The notes: generated by a model not told the origin, from the letters alone. 64,000 nucleotides of DNA from Pyxidicoccus sp. MSG2 (GCF_026626705.1 NZ_JAPNKC010000001.1:4960001-5024000), one strand, 5' to 3'. Counted from the first letter of the stretch, positions 34,591 to 43,519 are shown. Numbers and translations are program-made.

Positions 34591-35253
34591 TCAGGCCGTC
34601 ACCTCCGGTGACTCGGCGAGCCGGCGCTTCGCCCACGCGGTGAGGCCCACGGCACTCAGCGCGGTGAGGGCCACCGTCACCCAGAGCCCCGCCGCGCCGC
34701 CCGAGCCCTGCACCATGCCCGCCGCGCCGTGCCCCAGCACGAGGAAGAGCACCGTGGCCGGAAGACTCCCCACCAGCGTGCCCGCGAGGAACGAGGCCGG
34801 ACTCACCCGCGTGAGTCCCAGCGCGTAGTTGAGCACTCCGTAGGGCGCCAGCGGCGAGAGGCGCAGCAGGCACACCACGCCGAAGCCGCCGTCCTTCATC
34901 GCCGCGTCCAGCCGCGCGAGCCCCGGGAAGCGCTGTCGCAGGCGCTCGAAGGGGCCTCGCGCGAAGCGGGCGAGCGAGAAGGCCACGAGGTCCACTCCGA
35001 GACTGAGGAGCATCAACAACGCGCCTCCACCCCACGGCCCGTACAGCGCGCCCGCCACGAGCGCGAAGGGCGTGGTGGGCAGCAGGAGCAGCGTGGACAC
35101 GCTGTACACCGCGCAGAAGAGGACCGTGCCCGCCGGGCCCGAGCCGCGCACCAGGTCGAGCGCCGGCAGCGCTCCCGAGGCGAGCGGACGCAGCATGAGC
35201 AGCGTCGCCACCAACCCGAGCAACATCAACAGCACTGGCAGGTGGCGCTTCAT
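34591..35253 (-). CDS. TVP38/TMEM64 (DedA-like) membrane protein
   Basis: A 220-residue integral membrane protein with about six hydrophobic segments. The core signature of the SNARE-associated/VTT family is present: PTTPFALVAGALYGPWGG, then a helix, and GFGVVCLLRLSPLAPYGVLNYALGLTRVSPASFLAGTLVGSLPA with the conserved Arg and Pro of the reentrant loop. Family members are lipid scramblases or flippases. The start at 35253 has AAGGAG five bases upstream, inside the first unit of a 71-bp tandem repeat. It is downstream of the acyltransferase gene on the same strand. Confidence 0.9.
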   Translation of the reverse strand: MKRHLPVLLMLLGLVATLLMLRPLASGALPALDLVRGSGPAGTVLFCAVYSVSTLLLLPTTPFALVAGALYGPWGGGALLMLLSLGVDLVAFSLARFARGPFERLRQRFPGLARLDAAMKDGGFGVVCLLRLSPLAPYGVLNYALGLTRVSPASFLAGTLVGSLPATVLFLVLGHGAAGMVQGSGGAAGLWVTVALTALSAVGLTAWAKRRLAESPEVTA

Positions 35254-35255
35254 GC

Positions 35256-35430
35256 GTGCTCCTTGAAAAGGTGAAGGGCCGTCCACATCGGCGGCCTCCG
35301 CGGCACCGGCAGGGGGCTCCTCACTTGTGCTCCTTGAAGAGGTGAAGGGCCGTCCACATCGGCGGCATCCGCGGCACCGGCAGGGGGCACCTCACTTGTG
35401 CTCCTTGAACGGGTGACGGGCCGCCCACTT
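35256..35430. repeat. 71-bp tandem repeat, 2.4 copies, at the end of the acyltransferase gene
   Basis: Units start at 35256, 35327 and 35398 with GTGCTCCTTGAA; the first two are full (71 bp, only a few differences) and the third is partial inside the acyltransferase 3' end. On the minus strand each unit encodes a copy of that gene's C-terminus (LFKEHK then TGA) and an AAGGAGCAC sequence. In the unit nearest the TVP38 gene this sequence serves as its ribosome binding site. Confidence 0.85.
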
Positions 35431-36624
35431 CGGCTGCACCAGCGGGAGGAGGCTGCGGGCCAGCGGGTACAGCAGCGGCTCGCGGTGACGGGTGAAGAGG
35501 TTGAGGCTCAGCGGCTCCGCGCCCAGCGCGCTCTTGCACTCCAGCGAGGTGCGGCCGAACTGGATGCGCTTCGCGCCGGTGACGATGCCGAACTCCACGT
35601 CGTCCAGCAGCGCGTTGAAGTAGAGCGCGAGCCGCTCGTTGTGCGCGTAGTCGATGCCCAGGTAGTAGCTCTCCGACTCCTCTCCGGCGCGCAGGCGAGA
35701 GTTGAAGGCGCGCAGCTCCCCGCCCTCGAAGTAGCCGAGGAAGTCGAAGGCCGCGCCCAGCGACTCCTTCAGGTGCACGAAGTAGGAGGCGCTCACGCGC
35801 GAGGGCCGCAGCCGCGAGCGCTGGTGGACGGCGCCGTACAGCGCTTCCACCTGCGGCGCGAGGTCGGCGATTTCTCCCGCCGTCAGACTCCGGCGCTCCA
35901 CGCCCGCGAGCTGGCGCCGCGAGCGGCGGGCATTGGCGCGGTACTTCGTGGTGAGGTCCGCGAGGTAGTCATCGAAGCTGTGCCACGTGGGGCGCACGGT
36001 GAGCACCATGGTGGGGTCCACCTGCACGCGGTCCAGCCCCGCCCGTTCCAGGGCCCGCGTGGCCCCGAGCGCCTCGGGCGCCAGGTCCTTCACCAGCACG
36101 AAGGTCAGGTTGCGCTCCTGCGCCTGGAGGGCGTCCACCGCCTCGGCCAGCGCGGACCACGCGCGCTCCGCGTCCAGCTCTAGCCGGTGCGCGAAGCCGT
36201 GCGGCCCGCAGACGAAGAGGTTGCCGCACACGAGGACGCGCACGCGCATGCGCTCCAGCACGCGCTTGAGCTGGGCGCGCACGAAGAAGGACGCGCCCAG
36301 GGCCTCCTCGGGCGGCATGCCCTCCGGCAGCAAGTTGGGCCCGAAGCCGTCCATGCCGAAGTCCACGCACTGGAAGCTGGCGACGGCCACGGGGCGGCCG
36401 TGCTCACGGAAGAGCGCGTAGAAGAACGTCATGCGCTCGGGGCGGCTGCGCTCCAGCGCGCGCAGGTACGTGGGCTGGAGGAAGACGTGTCCGGCGTCCA
36501 CCACCGCGCTCCAGTCCGCGTCGGGGAGGGCCTCGGCGGTGGAGAACAGCTCGAAGTGCAGACCGCTCGCGCCGGGGTGCCGCGCAGATCGTGCTACCGG
36601 GGAGGACTTCCGCGCCACTTGCAT
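35392..36624 (-). CDS. FemAB-like GNAT acyltransferase
   Basis: A 410-residue protein resembling the FemAB-like/peptidogalycan-type GNAT family: N-terminal half with DWSAVVDAGHVFLQPTYLRALE and PVAVASFQCVDFG, C-terminal half with TKYRANARRSRRQL, YFEGGELRAFNSRL and YYLGIDYAHNERLALYFNALLDDVEFGI. These enzymes transfer aminoacyl or acetyl groups, often to cell-envelope polymers; the substrate cannot be read from sequence. The ATG at 36624 has GGAG seven bases upstream. The gene ends in the 71-bp repeat region and is followed by the TVP38-type gene. Confidence 0.82.
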   Translation of the reverse strand: MQVARKSSPVARSARHPGASGLHFELFSTAEALPDADWSAVVDAGHVFLQPTYLRALERSRPERMTFFYALFREHGRPVAVASFQCVDFGMDGFGPNLLPEGMPPEEALGASFFVRAQLKRVLERMRVRVLVCGNLFVCGPHGFAHRLELDAERAWSALAEAVDALQAQERNLTFVLVKDLAPEALGATRALERAGLDRVQVDPTMVLTVRPTWHSFDDYLADLTTKYRANARRSRRQLAGVERRSLTAGEIADLAPQVEALYGAVHQRSRLRPSRVSASYFVHLKESLGAAFDFLGYFEGGELRAFNSRLRAGEESESYYLGIDYAHNERLALYFNALLDDVEFGIVTGAKRIQFGRTSLECKSALGAEPLSLNLFTRHREPLLYPLARSLLPLVQPKWAARHPFKEHK

Positions 36625-36844
36625 GGATGGGCTCCGTGAGGGTGACCGCTGACGGGAGCCCTCCAACGCAACCTCCGTGCCTCCTCGCTCCAGTGCGCCA
36701 GGTACGCGGTTTTGCTGGGACTGTGCAGCCAGGAGCCTCCTCACGTGTGCAGCGGAGCGCACAGTGCGCGGTGGAGGTGGCACGTGAGGTGCGCCCCGCC
36801 CGCGCCTTCGCTATGCCTGGGCCTCTCTTCGCCAGGAGAAGCCC

Positions 36845-37237
36845 GTGACGTCAGCGAAGCACCAGCCCATCGTCTCCCCCAACCTGCCCAAGCCCGCGGG
36901 GCCGTACTCGCCCGGCATGCAGTTGGACCGACTGCTCTTCATCTCCGGACAGGCCGCCAGGGACCCGGCCACCGGCAAGCAGGCCGAGGGAATCGAAGCG
37001 CAGACGGAGCAGGTGCTGCGCAACCTGGAGCGCATCCTCGTGGCCGGTGGCTCCAGCCTCCAGCACGTCCTGCGCTGCGGCGTCTTCCTCGTGGACATGA
37101 AGGAGTTTCCCCGCATGAACGCCGTCTACGAGCGCGTCTTCGCCGGACACCGCCCCGCGCGCACCACCGTGCAGGTGTCCGCGCTCCCCGACGACGGCCT
37201 GCGCGTGGAAATCGACTGCATCGCGTACGTGCCCTGA
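36845..37237 (+). CDS. RidA/YjgF-family enamine/imine deaminase
   Basis: A 130-residue RidA protein. It has the family features KPAGPYSPGMQLDRLLFISGQ, DMKEFPRMNAVYERVF and the active-site Arg in RPARTTVQVSALP, followed by the acidic end RVEIDCIAYVP. RidA hydrolyses reactive enamine/imine intermediates from PLP enzymes and so protects metabolism. The start is a GTG at 36845 preceded by AGGAGAAG, a strong RBS. It stands alone, divergent from the acyltransferase and convergent with the LEA-like gene. Confidence 0.93.
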   Translation: MTSAKHQPIVSPNLPKPAGPYSPGMQLDRLLFISGQAARDPATGKQAEGIEAQTEQVLRNLERILVAGGSSLQHVLRCGVFLVDMKEFPRMNAVYERVFAGHRPARTTVQVSALPDDGLRVEIDCIAYVP

Positions 37238-37261
37238 GCGCGACGGAGGCTCCGTCTCACT

Positions 37262-37294
37262 CGGCCCGCTGGCGCATGGAGCACCGGCGGGCCG
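37262..37294. terminator. Hairpin between convergent genes
   Basis: CGGCCCGC (37262-37269) and GCGGGCCG (37287-37294) form an 8-bp stem with a 17-nt loop between the RidA stop (37237) and the stop of the convergent gene (37320). A smaller hairpin, GACGGA-GGC-TCCGTC, precedes it. Confidence 0.45.
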
Positions 37295-37319
37295 CCCTCC
37301 AGCCCTCGCGCTTTCCGCG

Positions 37320-39020
37320 TCAGCCGCGCACGCCTCCGAGGTAGCGGCCCACGGAGACCTGCTGGTTCAGGGAGCTCTGCAGCGGGTTCCCCCCGCCGCT
37401 CTGCTTCCAGTCGCGAAGGGCGGCGCCGGCCTGCTTCCCGTTCCCCTTGAACGAGAAGGCGGGCACGTCGGCCATGTCCGTGCGCTCCGCGGTGAGGGTC
37501 GCCTTCCCGCCGAAGCCCATGATTTTCAGCTCGGGAGAAGCATCCACGCCGGTCTTGTCGAAGCTCCGGATGGTCGCATCCACCTGCGCGGCCTCACCCG
37601 TCGACTCCAGCGCCTTGTCGAACTGGCCCCGGAGCGCGAAGTCGAGCGCCTTGCCGTCCATGAGCTTGTCGCCCTCCATCGTCACCGACAGCTTCGCCTC
37701 CTGGCCGCCGCCGTTCTTGCCCGCCGTCCCCTCCGACTGCACCTTCACCGTGGTCTTCGTCTCCAGGGACTTCAGCTCCTTCAGGCCCGCTTCCTTCAAC
37801 GTCCCGAGCGGGTCCTTCGCCAGCTTCATGGGGTCCAACCCCGGAGGGAGGTCGAACTTCGCCTCCGTCGTCACGGAGCCCTTGACGCTGGCCCCGGCCT
37901 GAAGGCCTCCGTTCGCCCCGGTCTGCTCACCACGGCGGCCCTTGGTGTTGTTGAACCCGAGCTCCCCGCCCGCCTCGACCTGGCCGGACATCTCCGTCTT
38001 GAAGACCAGCGACGGCTTGCGGTTCTCGTCGAATTCGATGCGCGCCGCGTACTCCATCTTCACGCCGCCCTCGGCGAACAGGCTGGCGCCCGCGGTCTTC
38101 TTCACGCCCAGGCCCACGTCAGCGGCGAGCTGCGCCGCCTGGTTGCCGCCCACCTCGACGGCGGAGATGTGCTTCGCGGCGAACTCGAGGTCGGCCCCGG
38201 AAGGAGCGCCCCCCTTCAGCGCCGCCACGGCGGGGCTCGACATGCGCACCAGCGTGTCCGCCGCGCGCTTCGCCTCCTCGGCCGAGGCGAACTTCATCTC
38301 CACCTTCCCGTTGAAGCCCGCCGTCAGCTCGCCCTCCACCTTCGCCCGCGCCCCCACGGAGCCACCGGCGCTGGCATACAGGCCACCGCCCAGCTCTCCG
38401 TCGGCGGAGACGACGTACTCGCCCTTGTCGTTGCAAGTGACTTCCAGCGTCCCCTTCCCGTACGCCTTCGCTCCCTCCATGCTGACGTCACCGCCGACCG
38501 ACAGCGTGTACGTGTCGCCCGGGCCCAGCTTGTCGATGTTCTCCTCGTAGTCGAGCGCCTCGGTCCACCCCTTGCCGAAGTCCTTGGCCTTGTCGACGAG
38601 CTTGCCGCCCTCCTCGAGGGCCTTGTCCTTCACCTCGACGGCCGTGTCCTTCACGTCGCCGAGCGCGTCCTGGGCCTGGTCCTTCACCTCGACGGCCTTG
38701 TGCTTGAGGTCGCCGACGGCGTCCTTCGCCTTGTTCTTGAGGTCGCTGCCGCCGTCCTTCAGCTTGTCGAAGAAGCCCTTCTTCTTCTCCTCCGTCTTCT
38801 CCTCCGTCTTCTTCGGCGCGGGGGGCGGCGGAGGCGGAGGGGGCGGCGCCAGCTCCACGCTGGCCGAGAGGCGCGAGCCGCCCCGGCCGTCGAACCCGTC
38901 GGCCCGCGGCGGGCGCTGGGGAGATGCGGCGGCAGGCGTCGCGGGAGCCTTCGGGGCCGCCGGGGCGGGGGCGGGCTTCGGCGGGGTGACGACGGGACGG
39001 TAGGCGTCGAGAGGTCGCAT
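37320..39020 (-). CDS. Large hypothetical protein with LEA-like repeats
   Basis: A 566-residue protein without signal peptide. The N-terminal 75 residues are Pro/Ala-rich with a run of nine prolines. Residues about 75-160 are charged 11-residue-like repeats (KDAVGDLKHKAVEVKDQ, ALGDVKDTAVEVKDKALEE), as in LEA/apolipoprotein-type amphipathic helices of desiccation-related proteins. The remaining 400 residues are Gly/Ala/Lys/Asp-rich and probably beta-sheet (ASAGGSVGARAKVEGELTAG, TEMSGQVEAGGELGFNN). No enzyme motif. The start at 39020 is the first Met with family-like composition. A spore or stress-protection role would fit a myxobacterium but is only inferred. Confidence 0.75.
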   Translation of the reverse strand: MRPLDAYRPVVTPPKPAPAPAAPKAPATPAAASPQRPPRADGFDGRGGSRLSASVELAPPPPPPPPPAPKKTEEKTEEKKKGFFDKLKDGGSDLKNKAKDAVGDLKHKAVEVKDQAQDALGDVKDTAVEVKDKALEEGGKLVDKAKDFGKGWTEALDYEENIDKLGPGDTYTLSVGGDVSMEGAKAYGKGTLEVTCNDKGEYVVSADGELGGGLYASAGGSVGARAKVEGELTAGFNGKVEMKFASAEEAKRAADTLVRMSSPAVAALKGGAPSGADLEFAAKHISAVEVGGNQAAQLAADVGLGVKKTAGASLFAEGGVKMEYAARIEFDENRKPSLVFKTEMSGQVEAGGELGFNNTKGRRGEQTGANGGLQAGASVKGSVTTEAKFDLPPGLDPMKLAKDPLGTLKEAGLKELKSLETKTTVKVQSEGTAGKNGGGQEAKLSVTMEGDKLMDGKALDFALRGQFDKALESTGEAAQVDATIRSFDKTGVDASPELKIMGFGGKATLTAERTDMADVPAFSFKGNGKQAGAALRDWKQSGGGNPLQSSLNQQVSVGRYLGGVRG

Positions 39021-39417
39021 GGACTTCACTCCGAATTGGGGCAGTGGGGGCACTGGCTACAATCAGGAGGAGCCGGGCAGGCGACGCACCGTCCCAGAAA
39101 AGAGGATTTCCCCTCGAATTTCGCCGCTCTGTACGAGGAGTCCCCGGCCGCTCGGTGCGCTGCGTCGACCGCCCGACGCTGACCCAGGACCTTTGGCCGT
39201 CTGGCCAGTTGGCAGGACAATCCCGAGTTTCTAAGTTAATCAGGAAGAAGCGGCCCTGACGTCGGTTCACCGTGGCGGGAACGACGGAACCGGGGCCTCT
39301 TCTCCGAGGGTGGCGCGCTCAGCGCCGCCGGAGGGTGGCCGCGAGGCCACCAGGGCAGCCCTCCTCACGCACGGAGGGAGTCCCAGACCAGGGGTGCACG
39401 GCGAGGGGCACCCACTG
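39021..39417. other. Intergenic region with small hairpins
   Basis: A 397-bp gap between two minus-strand genes. Near its left end in transcription order (39334-39351) GGTGGCC-GCGA-GGCCACC is a 7-bp hairpin that could end the protease operon. CCCTCC/GGAGGG (39359-39378) forms a weaker one. The stretch near 39225-39245 (TTTCTAAGTTAATCAGG) is AT-rich and may belong to the promoter of the LEA-like gene. Confidence 0.4.
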
Positions 39418-39852
39418 CTAGATGAGGTCGAGGGGCATCATCGCGCCCGCTTCGAACTCCGGCGCACGGCGCAGCTGGTCCAGCACGCGCGGCGCGCAGC
39501 GCAGGTGGAGCATGGGCATGGAGCCCGGCTCGCTCACCGAGCGCACGGAGCCCAGGAGGTGCTTCTCCTCGAGCCATCGCATGAAGCTCTGGTGGAAGCG
39601 TGCGCTCTCGGCCAGGCCGGACTGGTGCACCTCCGCGCGCGAGCGTGGAGGAGGCGGCGGCCGGGCGGGCATGCGCGCGCGCGACGGCACGGATGCCTCC
39701 CTGGGCATCACCGTGATGTCCACCCACTCGGGATGCGTATCCGGACCTGCCTGCGAGCTGCTCGCGGCGCCCGGCAGCGGACGCACGTTCGAGGAAAGCC
39801 GGGGCGCACCTTCGGCGTACATGTCCCCCGGCCCGCCATTCTTCCTGCTCAT
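39418..39852 (-). CDS. Small protein downstream of the subtilase gene, possible propeptide-like partner
   Basis: A 144-residue protein with a disordered, Pro/Arg/Ser-rich first half and a compact second half: RAEVHQSGLAESARFHQSFMRWLEEKH, then GSVRSVSEPGSMPMLHLRCAPRVLDQLRRAPEFEAGAM. The helix-strand-strand-helix-strand order suggests a ferredoxin-like fold such as the I9 propeptide/inhibitor of subtilases. The gene follows the S8 peptidase gene by 63 bp on the same strand. I infer a separate intramolecular-chaperone-like or inhibitor protein; there is no signal peptide. Similarity is only structural guesswork. Confidence 0.6.
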   Translation of the reverse strand: MSRKNGGPGDMYAEGAPRLSSNVRPLPGAASSSQAGPDTHPEWVDITVMPREASVPSRARMPARPPPPPRSRAEVHQSGLAESARFHQSFMRWLEEKHLLGSVRSVSEPGSMPMLHLRCAPRVLDQLRRAPEFEAGAMMPLDLI

Positions 39853-39915
39853 GGCCTCATCCTCCCCCAGGTCCGGCGCTCAGCTGGCGCCGACCCTGGT
39901 ATCAACCCACCACCG

Positions 39916-41340
39916 TCACCTGAACACAGCCAGGCCCTTGCCCGTCCGGTGTGTCGCCGAGCGGGGAAGCTTGACCGCATTGGCCAGGATCAAATCCCTC
40001 ACCTCAACCGCCGTCAAGTCAGGGGCACGGCAGCGATACAGTGCTGCAATACCCGCTACATAAGGCGCCGCCATGCTGGTGCCACTCATTCGCTCGTAGA
40101 ACGCCTGGTTGTTGCAGCGACGCTCCGTGGACGAATACACGCTTACTCCGTAACCCATGACGTCGGGGACGATGCGCCTACCCACCGTCCCGCTGGCGGA
40201 GAAAGTGGCCACGTTGCGCTCGAAGTCGACTGCGCCAACCGCCAGGGACTCCGGAAAGGCGGCTGGATAACCAACCGTGTCGGGTCCACTGTTGCCTGCC
40301 GCGACAACAGGCAGGACATTGCTGTCGAGCAGGCGACGAATCATCGTCTGGAGCGCGCGCAGGTTGAGGTTGTAGTCGGCCTCGGTGATTCCGGGCGGCG
40401 GGCAGAGCGGGAAGCCAAGCGACAGATTCACGACAGCCGGGCGCAGGGAGTTTTCAGGGCGGCTGAACTGGTGCAGCAGCCACTCCATGCCGGCGGCGAC
40501 GCGGCCGAGGCTGGTGCGGATGGTCTCCGATTCGATGACGGATGCGACGTAGAGGTCCACCTCCGGGGCGACGCCGTGGTGCACGCCCGCGGCGATGCCG
40601 CACACGTGCGTGCCGTGGCCGTCCGGGTCGAAGCCGCGGATGTCACGGGCGGGGTTGTGCGGCGAGTTGGGGAACAGCGACACGTAGCGGAACTGGATGA
40701 CGCGGGCGGCGTGCTCGGGGTGGTCCGCGTCCACGCCGGTGTCGAGGATGCCCAGCATGACGCCCGCGCCGCGGATGCCCTGCGCGTGGGCGATGGGCAC
40801 GCCGCTCTCCTCCGGCCACTCGCGCTTGGCGAGCGAGGACATGCCGACGTTGCGCGGCCCCGTCTGCCCCGCGGACACAGGGCCGGGGAAGGACAGGGGC
40901 ACCACGTCGGGGATGAACTCGAAGTCCTTCTCCAGGTCGGCGCGCGCGGCCTTCTCCGTGGCGTCCTCGTAGAAGTGGGCCATGGTGGCGCCGACGAGCG
41001 GCATGAAGCGGTAGCTGCCCGCCTCCGCGCCCGTCTGCTCCGTCACGGGTGCGCCCGGCAGTGGCACGGTGCTGGAGTCGGCGCCGCGCGTGCCGGGCTG
41101 CTGCTTCGCGCCCTTCTTGCCGCGCTTGCGCGGCTCCTGGCCACTCACCTGCGGACGCACGCCGGGCAGCGTGGCCGAGCGGAGGCCGAGTGCGGACAGC
41201 GCGTCGGGTGCCTTGTTCGCCACGGCGAAGCGCAGCGCGGTGGTGCGCGGCAACACGCGCTCGCCCTGCTGCGTGCCGCGAGGCCCCACGTGCGCGTGCG
41301 TCTCGATGGACTCCTTTGGAACCAACAAATAGGACTTCAT
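39916..41340 (-). CDS. S8 family subtilisin-like serine peptidase
   Basis: A 474-residue subtilase. The N-terminal 160 residues include a propeptide-like region (RFMPLVGATMAHFYEDATEKAARADLEKDFEFIPDVVPL). The catalytic domain has Asp in GILDTGVDADHPEH, His in DGHGTHVCGIAAG, the oxyanion Asn in VVAAGNSGPDTVGYPA and Ser in SGTSMAAPYVAG. No classical signal peptide is visible (MKSYLLVPKESIETHAHVGP), so it may be cytoplasmic or exported by another route. AAGGAG lies 11 bases before the ATG at 41340. It is probably co-transcribed with the small protein at 39418. Confidence 0.93.
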   Translation of the reverse strand: MKSYLLVPKESIETHAHVGPRGTQQGERVLPRTTALRFAVANKAPDALSALGLRSATLPGVRPQVSGQEPRKRGKKGAKQQPGTRGADSSTVPLPGAPVTEQTGAEAGSYRFMPLVGATMAHFYEDATEKAARADLEKDFEFIPDVVPLSFPGPVSAGQTGPRNVGMSSLAKREWPEESGVPIAHAQGIRGAGVMLGILDTGVDADHPEHAARVIQFRYVSLFPNSPHNPARDIRGFDPDGHGTHVCGIAAGVHHGVAPEVDLYVASVIESETIRTSLGRVAAGMEWLLHQFSRPENSLRPAVVNLSLGFPLCPPPGITEADYNLNLRALQTMIRRLLDSNVLPVVAAGNSGPDTVGYPAAFPESLAVGAVDFERNVATFSASGTVGRRIVPDVMGYGVSVYSSTERRCNNQAFYERMSGTSMAAPYVAGIAALYRCRAPDLTAVEVRDLILANAVKLPRSATHRTGKGLAVFR

Positions 41341-41940
41341 GGTTGGTGTACTCCTTGGACGACCTTGCAACGCCAGCCGCGTGAAGAGAGGGCTGCCGGC
41401 ATCAGTGGAGCACCCGTCGCGTGCGGAGCCTCTCGCGTGCGAGGGGGGCAATGGGAGCGCGCTCGTGGCGACGTGCCCCCGACAGAAGTGGCCCGCGTCC
41501 GTGGCGGCGCGTCCACCGTGGTGGGTGAGGCTGACATCCCCGCGGGGGCACACACCGGCCTCGCGCGTGGCGGCGCGCCCGGTGTGTGGTGGCTGTGTCC
41601 CCGCTGCGTCATCCCGTCACTCCTCCTTGGAAAGCCCCGGCCCACGGTGCGATTGGAACGGATGGGCCTGACAAAAAACCAAGGATTTCCTGTAGTAGAC
41701 GCGTGAGACCCCCTGATTCGGTCCTGACGGGTCTTCCCTGAACGTCTGGAAGTGGGAGTGATTCCCTCCCGGGTACGGTAGGAGTGCCAGGGGGCGCACA
41801 GGGACTGTGTCGTCCAGCGGACCCGTTGAGTCATCTGGGCGCGGCTTCGTCGGGAAAGTTCGCGTCCCCACAAATGTTCGCCTCCGTCCCTCCGCCCGGA
41901 TTAAGGGAGGGACGTTCGCCCGGTCCTGGAGCTTCAGAAC
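41341..41940. other. Gene-free divergent region of 600 bp
   Basis: Region between the subtilase and Lgt genes. Open frames occur on both strands, but none has an RBS, family motif or favourable codon pattern that convinces me. A sigma-70-like promoter (next entry) points to the Lgt gene. Confidence 0.4.
41668..41696 (+). promoter_or_regulatory. Candidate sigma-70 promoter upstream of Lgt gene
   Basis: CTGACA (41668-41673), 17-nt spacer, TGTAGT (41691-41696). Five of six and four of six consensus matches at ideal spacing, in a locally AT-rich patch of a GC-rich genome. The start codon lies about 240 bp downstream, implying a long leader. Confidence 0.4.
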
Positions 41941-42750
41941 GTGATTCCCTACTGGCATGCCCCCTCGATTCACCTGGGGCCCCTCACCATCGAGCCCTTC
42001 GGCATCTTCGTGGCGCTGGGCATTCTGCTGGCCGCTCGCCTGCTCGTCCGCAATGCCGAGCGGCAGAAGCTGGACCCGAACCCGCTGGCCGACTACGCGA
42101 TGTGGGGCGTCATCGGCGGTGTCGTCATGGGCCACCTCGTGCACCTGCTCTTCTACCATCCGGAGGAGCTCTCCAAGAGCCCATTCCAGATTCTGAAGGT
42201 GTGGGACGGGCTGTCGTCCTTCGGCGGCCTGCTCGGCGGAATCCTCGCGGCGGTGGTGTTCTTCCGGATGCGGAAGCTGCGCTTCAACGACTACTCGGAC
42301 TCGTTCGCGCTGGGCGTGGCGCCGGGCTGGGCGGTGGCGCGGCTGGGGTGCTTCGCCGTGCATGACCACCCGGGCGTGCACACCGACTTCTTCCTCGCGG
42401 TGGCCTTCAAGGATGGCCCGCGACATGACCTGGGCATGTACGACGCCATTGCCCTCTTCGCCATCAGCGGCCTGCTGTACGCGCTGCGCGACTCGGAGAA
42501 GCTGAAGGGCCGGCTGCTGCCGCTGCTCGCGCTGCTGTACTCCTTCTGCCGCTTCTTCTTCGACACGCTGCGCGCCACCGACCTGTCGTACGTGGATGCG
42601 CGCTACTTCGGGCTCACGCCCGCGCAGTACGGCTGCATCGCGCTGGTGGCGTACGGCCTGTGGGGCCTGCTGCGCAAGCGCGCTCCCGGAGCGTCCACGG
42701 TGCCTCCGGCCTCGTCGGGGCCGGGGAAGACGGTCGGCGCGGCACGGTAG
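41941..42750 (+). CDS. lgt: Prolipoprotein diacylglyceryl transferase
   Basis: A 269-residue polytopic membrane protein of the Lgt family, which moves diacylglycerol from phosphatidylglycerol to the lipobox Cys of prolipoproteins. N-terminal IHLGPLTIEPFGIFVALGILLA, then GLSSFGGLLGGILAAVVFFRM with the Gly-rich loop, and the signature ARLGCFAVHDHPG, where the conserved Arg is kept. The usual HPTQLYE motif is represented by RHDLGMYDA, so this is a diverged Lgt, possibly a second paralogue. The start is GTG at 41941 with GGAG eight bases upstream. It would serve the many lipoproteins seen in this window. Confidence 0.85.
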   Translation: MIPYWHAPSIHLGPLTIEPFGIFVALGILLAARLLVRNAERQKLDPNPLADYAMWGVIGGVVMGHLVHLLFYHPEELSKSPFQILKVWDGLSSFGGLLGGILAAVVFFRMRKLRFNDYSDSFALGVAPGWAVARLGCFAVHDHPGVHTDFFLAVAFKDGPRHDLGMYDAIALFAISGLLYALRDSEKLKGRLLPLLALLYSFCRFFFDTLRATDLSYVDARYFGLTPAQYGCIALVAYGLWGLLRKRAPGASTVPPASSGPGKTVGAAR

Positions 42751-42940
42751 GCGCGCGGCGGCCGGGAGGGCCTTCGCACTCCCGGGCGGCGTGAAGGCAG
42801 GGAGTTTCAGCATCGGCCCGGTGTCACTGGCGAAGCGCCGGGGGCTTCCGGGCCGAGTCGTTTCCAGCGCGGGTCGAGCACCTTGCCAGGGCTTGCGGCC
42901 CGACGCCCCTGGCGCGGTGAGGAAGCAGGGAGGGTTCGGA

Positions 42941-43519
42941 ATGAAGGCACTCGCCTACGACGCGGTGATGGCGCCCCTGGGGTGGATGGGACTGACGGCC
43001 GCCCGGCGGAAGCTGGTGAGCGGGGTGTCCGGCCGCGTGCTGGAGGTGGGCACCGGCACCGGACTGGCGCTTCCGGGCTACCCGGACACCGTGACGTCCG
43101 TCACCGCCATCGACGTGGATGCCGAGGCGCTCGAGCGGGCGCGCGCGCGTCGCCCCGACGTCGAGGTGCTCCAGGCCAGCGTGGAGGAGTTGCCCTTCGC
43201 CGAAGCGTCCTTCGACACCGTGGTGTCCAGCCTCGTCTTCTGCAGCGTGGAGTCCCCCGGACGCGGGCTGGCGGAAATCTTCCGCGTGCTGCGCCCCGGA
43301 GGGGAGCTGCGCATGCTGGAGCACGTGCGCGCGCCGACCTCCGGGCTGGCCACGGCGCAGGACCTGCTCACCCCCGCGTGGCGGATGATGACCGGTGGAT
43401 GCCGGCTCAACCGGGACACGTACCTGCTCGTGCGGCAGACCGGCTTCGACGTGGTCCGCCGCGTCCAGCGCCTCCACGGCATGAGCGAGCTCATCATCGC
43501 CCGCAAGCCAGGCGGCTGA
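42941..43519 (+). CDS. SAM-dependent methyltransferase (class I, UbiE/type 11-like)
   Basis: A 192-residue methyltransferase: motif I VLEVGTGTGLALPGYP, acidic end of strand 2 in TAIDVDAEALERAR, motif at VEELPFAEASFDTVVSSLVFCSV and RVLRPGGELRMLEHVRAP. The C-terminal AWRMMTGGCRLNRDTY...GF is like small phospholipid or quinone methyltransferases. AGGGAGG precedes the ATG at 42941; the frame is open further upstream but without RBS. It follows the Lgt gene by 190 bp. The substrate is unknown; phosphatidylethanolamine or a quinone precursor would be candidates. Confidence 0.88.
   Translation: MKALAYDAVMAPLGWMGLTAARRKLVSGVSGRVLEVGTGTGLALPGYPDTVTSVTAIDVDAEALERARARRPDVEVLQASVEELPFAEASFDTVVSSLVFCSVESPGRGLAEIFRVLRPGGELRMLEHVRAPTSGLATAQDLLTPAWRMMTGGCRLNRDTYLLVRQTGFDVVRRVQRLHGMSELIIARKPGG

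Noticed and set aside
39310..41706. Long plus-strand open frame over the subtilase gene
   Set aside because: The minus strand carries an unmistakable S8 peptidase; the plus-strand translation is His/Arg/Gly-rich without motifs.
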